Shown here one piece after another: positions 1-7,688 of a stretch of 64,000 nucleotides of DNA. The position numbers and the translations under genes were made by a program. The number at the start of each line of letters is the position of its first letter. The stretch's first letter is position 1. A model generated the notes under the pieces. It saw only the letters and a program-made list of their open reading frames with translations. It had not been told where the DNA came from and searched no databases. Origin of the DNA: Clostridium sp. UBA2485. Its GTDB lineage: Bacteria > Bacillota > Clostridia > Clostridiales > Clostridiaceae. The stretch spans positions 15,793 to 79,792 of the forward strand of contig NZ_DDOV01000084.1 in NCBI RefSeq assembly GCF_002341865.1. The letters are read 5' to 3'.

Positions 1-179
1 AAATACCGATTATTTTCACATATATATTAAATTTAGAGCTGGTATATCTATATATGTGTAAGGTGTTAATTTTTATAATATAGAGGAATTATGAAAAATT
101 TATTGAATTTAAATAGTAAAATTTTGTTAATATAGCTTTAAGTGAAAGAGTAGAATTTATATGATTAAGGGGATTCAAT

Positions 180-560
180 ATGAAGAAAGCAGCAGATTTA
201 TTTATAAGTTTTATTTTATCTATTTGGACATTCTTAATTTTTGCATATAAGATGATATTATCTAGTGATATTCCAGTTTCTATTTTCTTAAATGAACTTA
301 TAAACTTTATAATAGGGATATTAATATATACCATTATTCAGTTATCTTATATTAAGAAAACAAAATTATACTTATTAAATTTAACGTTACTGATTATGCC
401 AATAACATTTTGGGGGATTATGTTATTAGGAGCATTAACTTATAAGTATCATGTTTATGATACTATCTCAGATATAATTGGGTTTTCATGTACATTAATT
501 ATTTTTTTATGTTATTGCAGTAAAGTATTTAATTATAGAAGAAAATCAAAGATAAATTGA
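180..560 (+). CDS. small integral membrane protein, unknown function
   Basis: A 126-residue protein with about four hydrophobic segments (roughly residues 7-27, 36-57, 66-90 and 96-117) and a basic C-terminal tail (YRRKSKIN). It starts at an ATG with an AAGGGG Shine-Dalgarno seven bases upstream. I recognise no family and see no catalytic motif. It stands ahead of a GNAT gene with a 38-base gap, so the two may share a transcript. Hydropathy makes a cytoplasmic-membrane location fairly safe; function is unknown. Confidence 0.6.
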   Translation: MKKAADLFISFILSIWTFLIFAYKMILSSDIPVSIFLNELINFIIGILIYTIIQLSYIKKTKLYLLNLTLLIMPITFWGIMLLGALTYKYHVYDTISDIIGFSCTLIIFLCYCSKVFNYRRKSKIN

Positions 561-598
561 ATTATTACATTTGAATATTGATTAAAAGGGGGTTAGCT

Positions 599-1399
599 AT
601 GATTAGAAAATTAAATGAAAGCGATAATTTAATAGTTATGAAATTCTTAAAAGAAGAGACGGAATTTAATCATTATTTAATAAGCGATATTGAAGAGTTT
701 GGATATGATGGAGGATTCCAGGAAGTCTATGGAGGGTTTAATAATAATAAATTGAATAGTATTCTTCTTAAGTGCTTTGGATTTATTATGGTATATGCTA
801 AGAATGAATTTGATGTAAAAGCAATGACAAAAATTATAGAGGGTTTTGGCAATTTTTATATGCTAGTAGGGAAAGAAGAAGTTGTTTCAAAATTTGAAGA
901 AACTGTTTTACATTTAGAAGCTCCACAAAAAAATTACTATAGTATTTTACGCAGCATTAATCCTAAATTTAAAGTAAATAACAATATAGTAGTTAAAAGG
1001 GTTACAGTAGATGATGTGGATAGGATAGTTCAATTAAGAGATAAAATTAAAGAATTTAAGGGTGGAAGTAAAAATTTTAAAGAAATGCTGTTAAAAGATT
1101 TTGAAACTAAAACTGCACGAGGTTACTATGTAGAGATAGATGGTAATATGATATCTTACGCACAAACCTCTATTGAAAATAGTTTCTCTGCAATGATAGT
1201 AAATGTAATGACAGAGGAAAAATATAGAGGATATGGTTATGCTTCCGCTTGTTTAAATATATTATGCAAAGAACTGTTGAAAGAAGGAAAAACTCTATGT
1301 CTTTACTATGAGAATCCAAAAGCAGGAAAAATTTATAAAGAGATTGGGTTTAAAGAAGTAGGCACATGGAGTATGTACAAAAAAATAAAGAATAAATGA
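599..1399 (+). CDS. GNAT family N-acetyltransferase (two-domain)
   Basis: A 266-residue protein. The C-terminal half (about 140-260) is a GNAT fold with the acetyl-CoA loop EEKYRGYGYA and the late motif YYENPKAGKIYKEIGF. The N-terminal 130 residues look like the degenerate N-domain found in some two-domain acetyltransferases. The start is the ATG at 599, behind an AAGGGGG SD at 584-592; an in-frame TTG 21 bases earlier would lie upstream of that SD. It presumably transfers acetyl from acetyl-CoA to an amine, but the substrate cannot be told. First of six GNAT genes in the first 8.5 kb. Confidence 0.85.
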   Translation: MIRKLNESDNLIVMKFLKEETEFNHYLISDIEEFGYDGGFQEVYGGFNNNKLNSILLKCFGFIMVYAKNEFDVKAMTKIIEGFGNFYMLVGKEEVVSKFEETVLHLEAPQKNYYSILRSINPKFKVNNNIVVKRVTVDDVDRIVQLRDKIKEFKGGSKNFKEMLLKDFETKTARGYYVEIDGNMISYAQTSIENSFSAMIVNVMTEEKYRGYGYASACLNILCKELLKEGKTLCLYYENPKAGKIYKEIGFKEVGTWSMYKKIKNK

Positions 1400-1502
1400 A
1401 TTAAGCAATAGAAGACAAATATTAATTGTAATATATTTCATATTATAAAGATTTGATATAAGGAATTATTAAATATAATTATTCTTTATATTGAGAAAAG
1501 AT

Positions 1503-1528
1503 TTACTTTTATATTAATATAAAAGTAA
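1503..1528. repeat. perfect 26-bp palindrome downstream of GNAT gene
   Basis: TTACTTTTATATT is followed directly by its exact reverse complement, with no loop. It lies 104 bases after the GNAT stop in a gene-free stretch (1400-1648). All bases are A/T except one C and one G, so it would be a weak terminator. An operator or a degenerate repeat arm is also possible. The remainder of 1400-1648 shows nothing else I can name. Confidence 0.5.
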
Positions 1529-1648
1529 TACTTCTAATGTTATTTACAAGAATTAGAAAAAAGTTAAGATCATAAGCTTTACTTTAAGTAGAATAGATTA
1601 TATTAATATGTTAAAATTTACATATATATTTTGAAAGGAGAGATTCAA

Positions 1649-1693
1649 ATGACAGTCAGCAAATATCTAGAAATAGAGGTTAGAATTCTATAA
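1649..1693 (+). CDS. putative 14-residue leader peptide
   Basis: A strong SD (GAAAGGAGAG at 1633-1642) is followed six bases later by ATG and a 14-codon frame reading MTVSKYLEIEVRIL and TAA. The frame ends inside the left arm of a nested inverted repeat (1685-1722), and the next gene starts about 100 bases downstream with its own SD. This is the layout of a translated leader or attenuator. A broken gene start is the alternative. There is no direct evidence of translation. Confidence 0.35.
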   Translation: MTVSKYLEIEVRIL

Positions 1694-1722
1694 ACAGGGA
1701 ATAAACCTGTGAAATCTAGAAT
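1685..1722 (+). promoter_or_regulatory. nested hairpin between leader ORF and CD3324-type gene
   Basis: Outer arms ATTCTA (1685-1690) and TAGAAT (1717-1722) enclose inner arms ACAGG (1694-1698) and CCTGT (1706-1710). The leader stop codon lies between the outer and inner left arms, so a stalled ribosome on the leader would open the structure. There is no T-run directly behind it, which argues against a simple terminator. Confidence 0.35.
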
Positions 1723-1790
1723 ATTTACATGAGGTTTTCCTTGTTTTTAGAGTCTATTTATTAATGGACTTAAATAGGGAGGATATAGTA

Positions 1791-2057
1791 TTGAGTTATA
1801 TAAATGGAAAAAATGTTTTACCTAAGGAATTATTAGAAGAGATACAAAAGTATGTGGAAGGTGAAATCATTTATATACCCAAAAAAAGTAAGAAGATTTC
1901 TTGGGGCGAAAAAAGTGGATATAGAAAAGAATTAAATGAAAGAAATAGCAAAATGGTTTCTCTTTTTAATTCGGGATTGTCTATAAATAAATTATCAACA
2001 CTTTATTGCTTATCAGAAGATAGTGTAAGAAAAATTGTTTTTAAAGCTTGTAAGTAA
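1791..2057 (+). CDS. CD3324 family small helix-turn-helix protein
   Basis: An 88-residue protein. The N-terminal part (NGKNVLPKELLEEIQKYVEG, then IYIPKK and WGEKSGYRKEL) matches the clostridial CD3324 family as I know it. The C-terminal 40 residues form a helix-turn-helix (MVSLFNSGLSINKLSTLYCL, then SEDSVRKIV). The start chosen is TTG at 1791, with an AGGGAGG SD at 1776-1782; the ATG at 1764 precedes the SD. It is probably a DNA-binding regulator with unknown target. Its start region is nearly the same as that of the next gene. Confidence 0.75.
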   Translation: MSYINGKNVLPKELLEEIQKYVEGEIIYIPKKSKKISWGEKSGYRKELNERNSKMVSLFNSGLSINKLSTLYCLSEDSVRKIVFKACK

Positions 2058-2150
2058 GATTTATTCTTAAAGATTTTACTGCAATAAGCTATTATTAAAT
2101 GAAAAGAGATATTTATTATTAAATAATTAGATAAATAGGGGGATATAATA

Positions 2151-2897
2151 TTGAGTTATTATGGAAACTTGTGCACACAAATTTATGATTTAGATAAGCC
2201 AACAGCAGACAAAGAACAATTAGATTTTTATATGAGTTATGTAACGGATAAGAAGATGAGAATCTTAGAACCTATGTGTGGATCAGGCAGATTTATCATA
2301 CCTTTTTTAGAAGAGGGATTTAATATTGAAGGATTTGATATTTCAGATGATATGTTAAATTCTTGTAGAGAAAGGATGAAAGCTAAGAATTTAGTTGGGA
2401 ATGTTTTTAATGTTGGAATTCATAATTTTCAGACAGGAAATAAGTATGATTTAATTATGATACCTGCAGGTTCATTTTCATTATTGCTTGATGAAGAAAT
2501 TGTTGTATCAAGTCTTAATAGGTTAAAAGATAGTTTAAATGATAATGGCACTTTATTACTAGATGTATTAACAACAGAATGTAAAGCAGAAGAATGTGAT
2601 AAATGGGAAGAAACAAATAGAATAACTAGAGCTGATGGTAAAGTTATAGTACAATATTCAAAATCCCATTATGATAAAATAAATAAAATCATTTCTTCTC
2701 CATTAAGATATGAACTTTTAGATGGTGATAAAATAATTGAAAGTGAAGAAATGGATTTTTTTATGAGATTATATGATATCAATGAATTTGAAGAGATTTT
2801 AAGAAATGTAGGATTTAAACACATAAAAATAATAAGAAACTGCGGTATAGTTTCAGATCCAGATGAAGAAAATGTAGTGTTTGAATGCAGAATATAA
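2151..2897 (+). CDS. class I SAM-dependent methyltransferase
   Basis: A 248-residue protein with a Rossmann-type methyltransferase core. Motif I is LEPMCGSGRFIIPF (about residues 40-53), followed by the acidic strand end GFDISDDML. Motif IV region is YDLIMIPAGSF and motif VI region is NGTLLLDVL. The start is TTG at 2151 with an AGGGGG SD at 2137-2142. There are no Erm- or rRNA-methylase-specific motifs, so the substrate (small molecule or other) is open. Its position among acetyltransferases and a nucleotidyltransferase suggests modification of a toxic compound. A strong terminator follows. Confidence 0.85.
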   Translation: MSYYGNLCTQIYDLDKPTADKEQLDFYMSYVTDKKMRILEPMCGSGRFIIPFLEEGFNIEGFDISDDMLNSCRERMKAKNLVGNVFNVGIHNFQTGNKYDLIMIPAGSFSLLLDEEIVVSSLNRLKDSLNDNGTLLLDVLTTECKAEECDKWEETNRITRADGKVIVQYSKSHYDKINKIISSPLRYELLDGDKIIESEEMDFFMRLYDINEFEEILRNVGFKHIKIIRNCGIVSDPDEENVVFECRI

Positions 2898-2949
2898 TTT
2901 ATTTAAAATTTAATAATTTAATTTCATATAATTAGGGTATGAAATTTTT

Positions 2950-2982
2950 AAAAACTAGCAATTTTATTGCTAGTTTTTATAG
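2950..2982 (+). terminator. rho-independent terminator after methyltransferase
   Basis: A 13-bp perfect stem (AAAAACTAGCAAT / ATTGCTAGTTTTT) with a three-base loop; the right arm ends in five T. The same CTAGCAA core reappears in the repeat fields at about 59183 and 59472. Confidence 0.8.
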
Positions 2983-3088
2983 CAAGAAGCCATATAGTAT
3001 TTATTAAGTTCAAGTTAAGTAGGGAAATATTAAAAAGTTAATGATAATTTTTATAAGAGTTTAAGTTTTGGGAATAGAGAGTGCAGAG

Positions 3089-3637
3089 ATGGGAATTTTA
3101 GAAACGGAAAGGCTGATATTGAGAAAATTTTTCCCAAATGATTGGAAGGACTTATACGAATATCTTTCTCAAGAAACAGTGGTAAAATATGAGCCATATA
3201 ATATTTATACTGAAGAACAATGTAAAGAAGAAGCAATATATCGTTCAAAGGAAGATGCTTTTTGGGCAGTTTGTTTAAAAGAGAATAATAAATTAATAGG
3301 CAATTTATACTTTCAACAACAAGAGCCTAAAGAGTTTGCCACATGGGAAATTGGGTATGTTTTTAACCCTATATATTATGGAAAAGGCTATGCCACAGAA
3401 AGCTGTAAGAAAGTTTTAGATTATGGATTTAAACAATTAAATGCACATAGAGTAATTGCTATGTGTAATCCTGAGAATATAGCTTCATGGAAGTTATTAG
3501 AGAGATTAAATATGAGAAGAGAAGGGTATTTGCAAAAGAATGTATTTTTCAAGTATGATGGAGAAAGAAAGCCTATTTGGAATGATACATATGAATATGC
3601 AGTTTTAGCAGATGAATGGTTAACTAATATTGAGTAA
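3089..3637 (+). CDS. GNAT N-acetyltransferase, RimJ/RimL-like
   Basis: A 182-residue protein with the RimJ/RimL-type opening GILETERLILRKFFPNDW, the acetyl-CoA loop NPIYYGKGYATES, and the C-terminal motif NPENIASWKLLERLNMRREG. It would acetylate an N-terminal or small-molecule amine. The ATG at 3089 is preferred because family proteins begin just before LETERL; a TTG at 3068 is possible, and neither has a strong SD. The last codons lie inside a terminator hairpin. Confidence 0.85.
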   Translation: MGILETERLILRKFFPNDWKDLYEYLSQETVVKYEPYNIYTEEQCKEEAIYRSKEDAFWAVCLKENNKLIGNLYFQQQEPKEFATWEIGYVFNPIYYGKGYATESCKKVLDYGFKQLNAHRVIAMCNPENIASWKLLERLNMRREGYLQKNVFFKYDGERKPIWNDTYEYAVLADEWLTNIE

Positions 3638-3657
3638 TCTCAATATTAGTTGTTTTA
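3622..3657 (+). terminator. terminator overlapping the 3' end of the GNAT gene
   Basis: Perfect 13-bp arms AACTAATATTGAG (3622-3634) and CTCAATATTAGTT (3639-3651) with loop TAAT and a T-rich tail. The stop codon TAA sits in the loop, so the last residues (TNIE) are encoded by the left arm. Confidence 0.8.
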
Positions 3658-3826
3658 CTGTATCTTTTTATTTTATTGTAAATTAAGAGAGGGAAAATAT
3701 TCTCTTATAAGAATTCATAGAATAGCTAAGAAGGTTGGATGTATGAATCCTTAAGGGACTTTGTTAATGCAGCATAATACAAAACAAATTAAAATAGAAC
3801 TAGTTATTTTTTGAATATACATAAAT

Positions 3827-4010
3827 AGGAAGGAGATTAATTTAGTGAAGGATAGTATTATATAGGATTTCTTAATTGAAACTTAATTTATACATTACTT
3901 CAATTTTTATAGCAGATTTTTTGCTTTAAATTAAAAATTAAGAATTATGGTTAAAACTCCACTGTCAATGCCTTTGGAGTTTTTTAGAATAAATTTCATC
4001 CTATATAATA
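3827..4010. repeat. inverted-repeat-bounded insert ahead of the nucleotidyltransferase gene, with family C repeat
   Basis: Thirteen-base exact inverted repeats (TATTATATAGGAT at 3856-3868, ATCCTATATAATA at 3998-4010) bound about 130 bases. Inside is a repeat (3940-3995: GAATTATGG, TTAAAACTCCA, TTTGGAGTTTTTT) that recurs at 55645-55705. The AAAACTCCA/TGGAGTTTT hairpin with T-run could terminate transcription. Just left is a strong SD (AGGAAGGAG, 3827-3835) followed by GTG and six codons to a TAG inside the left arm. The rest of 3658-3826 shows no gene. Confidence 0.6.
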
Positions 4011-4030
4011 GCACTTGCTAAAGATAATAT

Positions 4031-4813
4031 ATGAAGATGAATATAAATATTTTATTAACAGAAATTATAGAAAAATATAAAAATTTATTAGGAGAAAATC
4101 TCGTAGGAATATATCTTCATGGTTCATTGGTTATGGGATGTTTTAATAGTGAATCTAGTGATATTGATTTTCTTGTAGTTGTAAGAGATAAATTAAGTTT
4201 TAATGTTAAAAGACAGCTTATAGATATTTTAATAGATTTATCTGATTTTGCACCTAAAAAAGGATTTGAAGTTAGTGTAATTTTAGAAAAATATAGTAAT
4301 AATTTTGTGTATCCTACTCCTTTTGAACTTCATTATTCAAAAGAGTATAAAGAAAGATATATAAGAGATAAAGAGTTTCTTTGCCATAATGGAGAGGATG
4401 CTGACTTAGCAGCACATATAACCATAATAAATAAAAGAGGACGTTGTTTGTATGGAAAAGACATAAAGGAAGTTTTTGGTGAAGTTCCTGAAAAATATTA
4501 TATAAATTCTATTTTAAATGATGTTGAAAATGCAATAGATGAGATAGTGGAAAATCCAGTATATATAATATTAAATTTATGCAGAGTTCTTTATTATTTA
4601 AAAGAAAGAGTAGTATCCTCTAAACATGAAGGGGGAAGCTGGGGAAAAACAAACTATAAGATTTATGAGAATTTAATACAAAAGGCGTTCAATATATACA
4701 ATGGAGACTTTGATGAAGAGAAGTGGAATGAAGAAGAACTTAAAAAGTTTGCAACATATATGATAGAAGAAATAAATAAAGTTTATAAGGGACGGTTCAT
4801 GAATTTTAGCTAA
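4031..4813 (+). CDS. aminoglycoside nucleotidyltransferase-like protein (ANT(9)/AadA type)
   Basis: A 260-residue protein. The N-terminal nucleotidyltransferase core has YLHGSLVMGCFNSESSDIDF (the GS and DxD metal and nucleotide ligands, about residues 29-48), and the C-terminal part resembles the DUF4111 helical domain of AadA/ANT(9), including HEGGSWGKTNY. Family members adenylylate spectinomycin or streptomycin; whether this one confers resistance is unknown. The ATG at 4031 has no clear SD, while a strong SD sits about 190 bases upstream beyond an inserted repeat. The last seven codons (GRFMNFS and stop) come from a family A repeat. Confidence 0.8.
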   Translation: MKMNINILLTEIIEKYKNLLGENLVGIYLHGSLVMGCFNSESSDIDFLVVVRDKLSFNVKRQLIDILIDLSDFAPKKGFEVSVILEKYSNNFVYPTPFELHYSKEYKERYIRDKEFLCHNGEDADLAAHITIINKRGRCLYGKDIKEVFGEVPEKYYINSILNDVENAIDEIVENPVYIILNLCRVLYYLKERVVSSKHEGGSWGKTNYKIYENLIQKAFNIYNGDFDEEKWNEEELKKFATYMIEEINKVYKGRFMNFS

Positions 4814-4876
4814 AATTTAAAAGATATTTAGACAAGCTATTTATTAATTTCTGTAATTTTTAATGAACAGTCCCTA
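4788..4876. repeat. family A palindromic repeat, copy 1
   Basis: About 89 bases, bounded by AGGGACGGTTCAT (4788-4800) and ATGAACAGTCCCT (4863-4875), inverted repeats with one mismatch. The interior shares TTTAGACAAGCT and AATTTTTAATGAAC with copy 2 at 5426-5513. It overlaps the 3' end of the nucleotidyltransferase gene and ends just before the next gene's SD. Confidence 0.8.
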
Positions 4877-4893
4877 AGTATAGGAGGATTTAA

Positions 4894-5427
4894 ATGATTT
4901 ATTATAAAGATGATGAAATTAAGATAAGGGATATTTGCGGTGAAGATATTACAAGCCTTTTTTCATGGAGAATAGATAAAGAAGTAAATAAACATGATCC
5001 AAGACCAATTCCTCAAAATACTAAAGAATTGATTAAGGAATGTATAGAGTGTGGTAGAAGATTCGATAATGAAATAATTAATGAAAATATAAGCGATAGA
5101 AAATATAAATATTTTATGATTACAAACTGCGAAGACTCTCCTATAGGTTTTGTAAATTTTTTTAGTATAGATAGAGTAAGAAAAGAAGGAGAAATGGGCA
5201 TAGAAATAGGAGATAAAAGATATTGGAATAAAGGTATTGCCTATAAAGCAGTAAAAGTGGCAACTGAGTATATATTCAGTAACATGGATATAAAAAGAAT
5301 ATATATAGAAACTAGCGAAAATAATATACCTGCACTAAAATTATTTAAGAAACTTAATTTTACAGAATGTGACGAATATGTAGAATATGAAGGTTTTAAA
5401 TTTGTTGTTATGGATAAAAGAGTCTAG
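4894..5427 (+). CDS. GNAT N-acetyltransferase, RimJ/RimL-like
   Basis: A 177-residue protein with an N-terminal IKIRDICGEDI start typical of RimL-like enzymes, the acetyl-CoA loop DKRYWNKGIAYKA, and the C-terminal motif ETSENNIPALKLFKKLNFTE. The ATG at 4894 has an AGGAGG SD at 4881-4886. The stop codon TAG is the first part of a family A repeat copy (TAGGGACGG), so repeats lie on both sides of this gene. The acceptor substrate is unknown. Confidence 0.85.
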   Translation: MIYYKDDEIKIRDICGEDITSLFSWRIDKEVNKHDPRPIPQNTKELIKECIECGRRFDNEIINENISDRKYKYFMITNCEDSPIGFVNFFSIDRVRKEGEMGIEIGDKRYWNKGIAYKAVKVATEYIFSNMDIKRIYIETSENNIPALKLFKKLNFTECDEYVEYEGFKFVVMDKRV

Positions 5428-5513
5428 GGACGGTTCATAATTTTTCATTAAAACTTTAAAATTTTTAGACAAGCTGTTTAGTGATTTTTGGAATTTTTAA
5501 TGAACTGTCCCCT
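5426..5513. repeat. family A palindromic repeat, copy 2
   Basis: Bounded by AGGGACGGTTCAT (5426-5438) and ATGAACTGTCCCCT (5500-5513). It is closely similar in length and interior to copy 1, and starts inside the stop codon of the preceding GNAT gene. Two copies bracket one gene, as a mobile cassette or a pair of independent insertions would. Confidence 0.8.
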
Positions 5514-5550
5514 AAATATATTAAAATAATTGAAAAATGAGGTAGCTGAA

Positions 5551-6168
5551 ATGAATGATATATTTAAGAAAATAACAAGAGATGTAACTTTAACAGGAGA
5601 CATTAGAAAAGATTCATATGATCTTCTTATGAAACATAATAAAATTATAATAGCAAATCATTCATTGAGGGTTACAGAAAAAGCTAAACTTTTAGCTAAA
5701 CAATTTGGGGTTAATGAAAATTTAGCTGAGGTTGCAGGACTTTTACACGATATAAGTGGTGTTTATCCAAATGAAGAAAAACTAGAACTTTGTAAGAAAC
5801 TTAATATAGAAATTTTATTAGAGGAAGAAAGATTTCCAATGATTCTTCATCAAAAAATATCTAGAGTTATGGCGACAGAAATATTTAATATTAGTAACGA
5901 GGAAATTTTAGAAGCTATTAGTTGTCATACTACATTAAGATCCAACGCTTCTCCACTAGATATGGTTTTATTTATAGCAGATAAAATAGAGTGGGATCAA
6001 AAAGGACTACCACCCTATATTGATGAAGTGGAAAAAGCTCTTAATACATCGTTAGAGTTATCCACATTTAAATTTATTAAATATCAAATGGATAATAAAG
6101 AAAATCTTAAGATTATACATCCATGGCTATTAGAGGCTTACTTAGATTTAGAAAAACGACTGATATAG
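5551..6168 (+). CDS. HD-domain phosphohydrolase, YqeK-like
   Basis: A 205-residue HD protein. The motif set is ANHSLRVTEKAKLLAKQFG, LLHDISGVYP, then SCHTTLRSNASPLDMVLFIADKIE, matching the YqeK family, which hydrolyses symmetrical diadenosine tetraphosphate. The ATG at 5551 follows a GAGG SD; a TTG at 5530 lies upstream of it. A usual yqeK lies beside nadD, whereas this copy stands alone between acetyltransferases, so it may be an extra paralogue with another nucleotide substrate. Confidence 0.75.
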   Translation: MNDIFKKITRDVTLTGDIRKDSYDLLMKHNKIIIANHSLRVTEKAKLLAKQFGVNENLAEVAGLLHDISGVYPNEEKLELCKKLNIEILLEEERFPMILHQKISRVMATEIFNISNEEILEAISCHTTLRSNASPLDMVLFIADKIEWDQKGLPPYIDEVEKALNTSLELSTFKFIKYQMDNKENLKIIHPWLLEAYLDLEKRLI

Positions 6169-6206
6169 TATTAATTTGTATGAAATGAATTTTAGGGGGA
6201 TATAAA

Positions 6207-6782
6207 TTGATTGAAGGAAAAAAAGTTATTATAAGACCACTTGAAATTGGAGATGAAGAATATCTATATAGATGGTGGAATGATGAAAGTATGATGGAGC
6301 ATGCTACTCTTGCCTTTGGTACTCTTCAAAGTAAAGAAAGAATTAGATTGAGCATATTAAAAGAAATAGAAAATAGTGAACTTTATCCAGAAAGAAAGAG
6401 ATTTTTGATATTAAGAAAAGAAGATATGATGCCTATTGGAGAAATTAATTATAATGGCTTTGATAGCAGAAATCAAAAATCTGAATTTGGAATAAAAATT
6501 TGTGAAGTTTCCGAACAGGGTAAAGGTTACGGAATAGATGCATTATATCATTTTATAGATTTTATGTTTAGGTTCTTAAATCTAAACAAAATAGAATTAA
6601 CTACAATGATAGATAATAAGAGAGCACAAAGTCTTTATAGAAAATTAGGCTTTAAAGAAATAGGAATAATTAGAAGTGGTTATTTTGACTCTAGAATTGG
6701 TGAATTTTCAGATGTAATGTACATGGATATATTAAAAGATGAGTGGCTTAAAATAAAAAATAAGGCATCTGAAATAAAATAA
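6207..6782 (+). CDS. GNAT N-acetyltransferase, RimJ/RimL-like
   Basis: A 191-residue protein with opening KKVIIRPLEIGDEEYLYRWW, the acetyl-CoA loop EVSEQGKGYGIDA, and the motif MIDNKRAQSLYRKLGFKEIG. It starts at TTG 6207 behind an AGGGGG SD. The final codons (KASEIK and TAA) lie within the left arm of a long perfect inverted repeat (6763-6818), so the C-terminus is written by the repeat. Substrate unknown. Confidence 0.85.
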   Translation: MIEGKKVIIRPLEIGDEEYLYRWWNDESMMEHATLAFGTLQSKERIRLSILKEIENSELYPERKRFLILRKEDMMPIGEINYNGFDSRNQKSEFGIKICEVSEQGKGYGIDALYHFIDFMFRFLNLNKIELTTMIDNKRAQSLYRKLGFKEIGIIRSGYFDSRIGEFSDVMYMDILKDEWLKIKNKASEIK

Positions 6783-6818
6783 CTAGTATATTAACTAGTT
6801 ATTTTATTTCAGATGCCT
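6763..6818. repeat. family B inverted repeat, full hairpin copy
   Basis: Perfect 25-bp arms (6763-6787 and 6794-6818) separated by six bases. The left arm begins AGGCATCTGAAATAAAATAA. It encodes the C-terminus and stop of the preceding GNAT and could serve as its terminator, though it has no T-run. Arm-length matches recur at 7914-7933 and, in reverse, at 56625-56643. Confidence 0.8.
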
Positions 6819-6997
6819 AACATAGATTTTTAATAACTGACTATAGAGAAGCTTAATCTGCTATAGTAAAAAGGTTTAGCTGAATTTTTAGATAACAATT
6901 GTATTATTATTTTATAAGAACTCTATAATAATCTCAAATTACGAGTTACTAATTATGTGGTTTTCTTAAGAATATCTACATAACTTATAAGATATAT

Positions 6998-7070
6998 AAA
7001 ATAACTAGTCAAAGATAAAACAGATATTTTGTGTGAGACAAAGGATTATAGCATACTGACTAGTTATTTT
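6998..7070. repeat. small element with 14-bp terminal inverted repeats
   Basis: AAAATAACTAGTCA (6998-7011) and its exact complement TGACTAGTTATTTT (7057-7070) bound about 45 bases. The arms share AAATAACTAGT with family B, suggesting a related or nested element. The rest of 6819-7130 shows no gene. Confidence 0.6.
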
Positions 7071-7130
7071 AAAAAGCATCTTTTGTAATAATTTGTTAAT
7101 ATTTTAATATTAAGTTTGGCTGTTAAAATT

Positions 7131-7688
7131 TCATTTTATTATTTTCCCATCTTTATCATAGGCTTTAATATTTTCGTCCCAAGATTTATTATCTAATAGC
7201 TCAAACCAAAATATGGCTCCATTTTTTTCTTTTATCACAGCATTTATTTCTTTACTGGATAAAGTTAATTTTGATATATTTGAATCATATATTCTTCCCG
7301 TTATTAAATAATACTTATTTCCATTAGGCATTGTGATTTCTGACCATGCAGCCATATATGGAGAAGGTGAAATTGGGTCAGATTCGAATCTGTAAAATGA
7401 AGACAATCTACACCAAACCCAATCTTCTTTATCTTTACTCACGCATGCTATACCTAAAGAATTATCCACTGTAAAAAATATTATTTTGTTTTCATCAAGT
7501 TCTTCTTCATAAAGTAAATCTTCAATAGAAGCTCCATCTTGTTGTAATCCTTTTTCAATAGCTTCATTATAACTTTTGCCTTTTACCCAATTAATATTAA
7601 AGTCTTCCTTTTGCTTTTTATTACATACTGTTATAGTTAATATCAAAATTAGGAGAAGAGTAAGAATTAATTTTATCTGTGATCTCAA
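7131..7688 (-). CDS. secreted or membrane-anchored protein, unknown function
   Basis: About 185 residues with one N-terminal hydrophobic segment (LILTLLLILILTITV) followed by CNKKQKEDF, then a soluble domain. This resembles a lipoprotein leader, but the residue before Cys is Val, not Gly/Ala/Ser, so the lipobox is imperfect. The TTG start ending at 7688 is preferred because a GAGGTG SD lies nine bases upstream; the GTG at 7700 is part of that SD. No family recognised. It is the only minus-strand gene in the first 10 kb. Confidence 0.6.
   Translation of the reverse strand: MRSQIKLILTLLLILILTITVCNKKQKEDFNINWVKGKSYNEAIEKGLQQDGASIEDLLYEEELDENKIIFFTVDNSLGIACVSKDKEDWVWCRLSSFYRFESDPISPSPYMAAWSEITMPNGNKYYLITGRIYDSNISKLTLSSKEINAVIKEKNGAIFWFELLDNKSWDENIKAYDKDGKIIK

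Noticed and set aside
2151..2897. Erm-type rRNA methyltransferase
   Set aside because: The protein has only general class I methyltransferase motifs and lacks the Erm N-terminal and NxxY-type catalytic motif.
4788..5513. Integron attC sites between the resistance-like genes
   Set aside because: The palindromes lack the GTTRRRY and RYYYAAC core sites in the right places, and no integron integrase is in the window.
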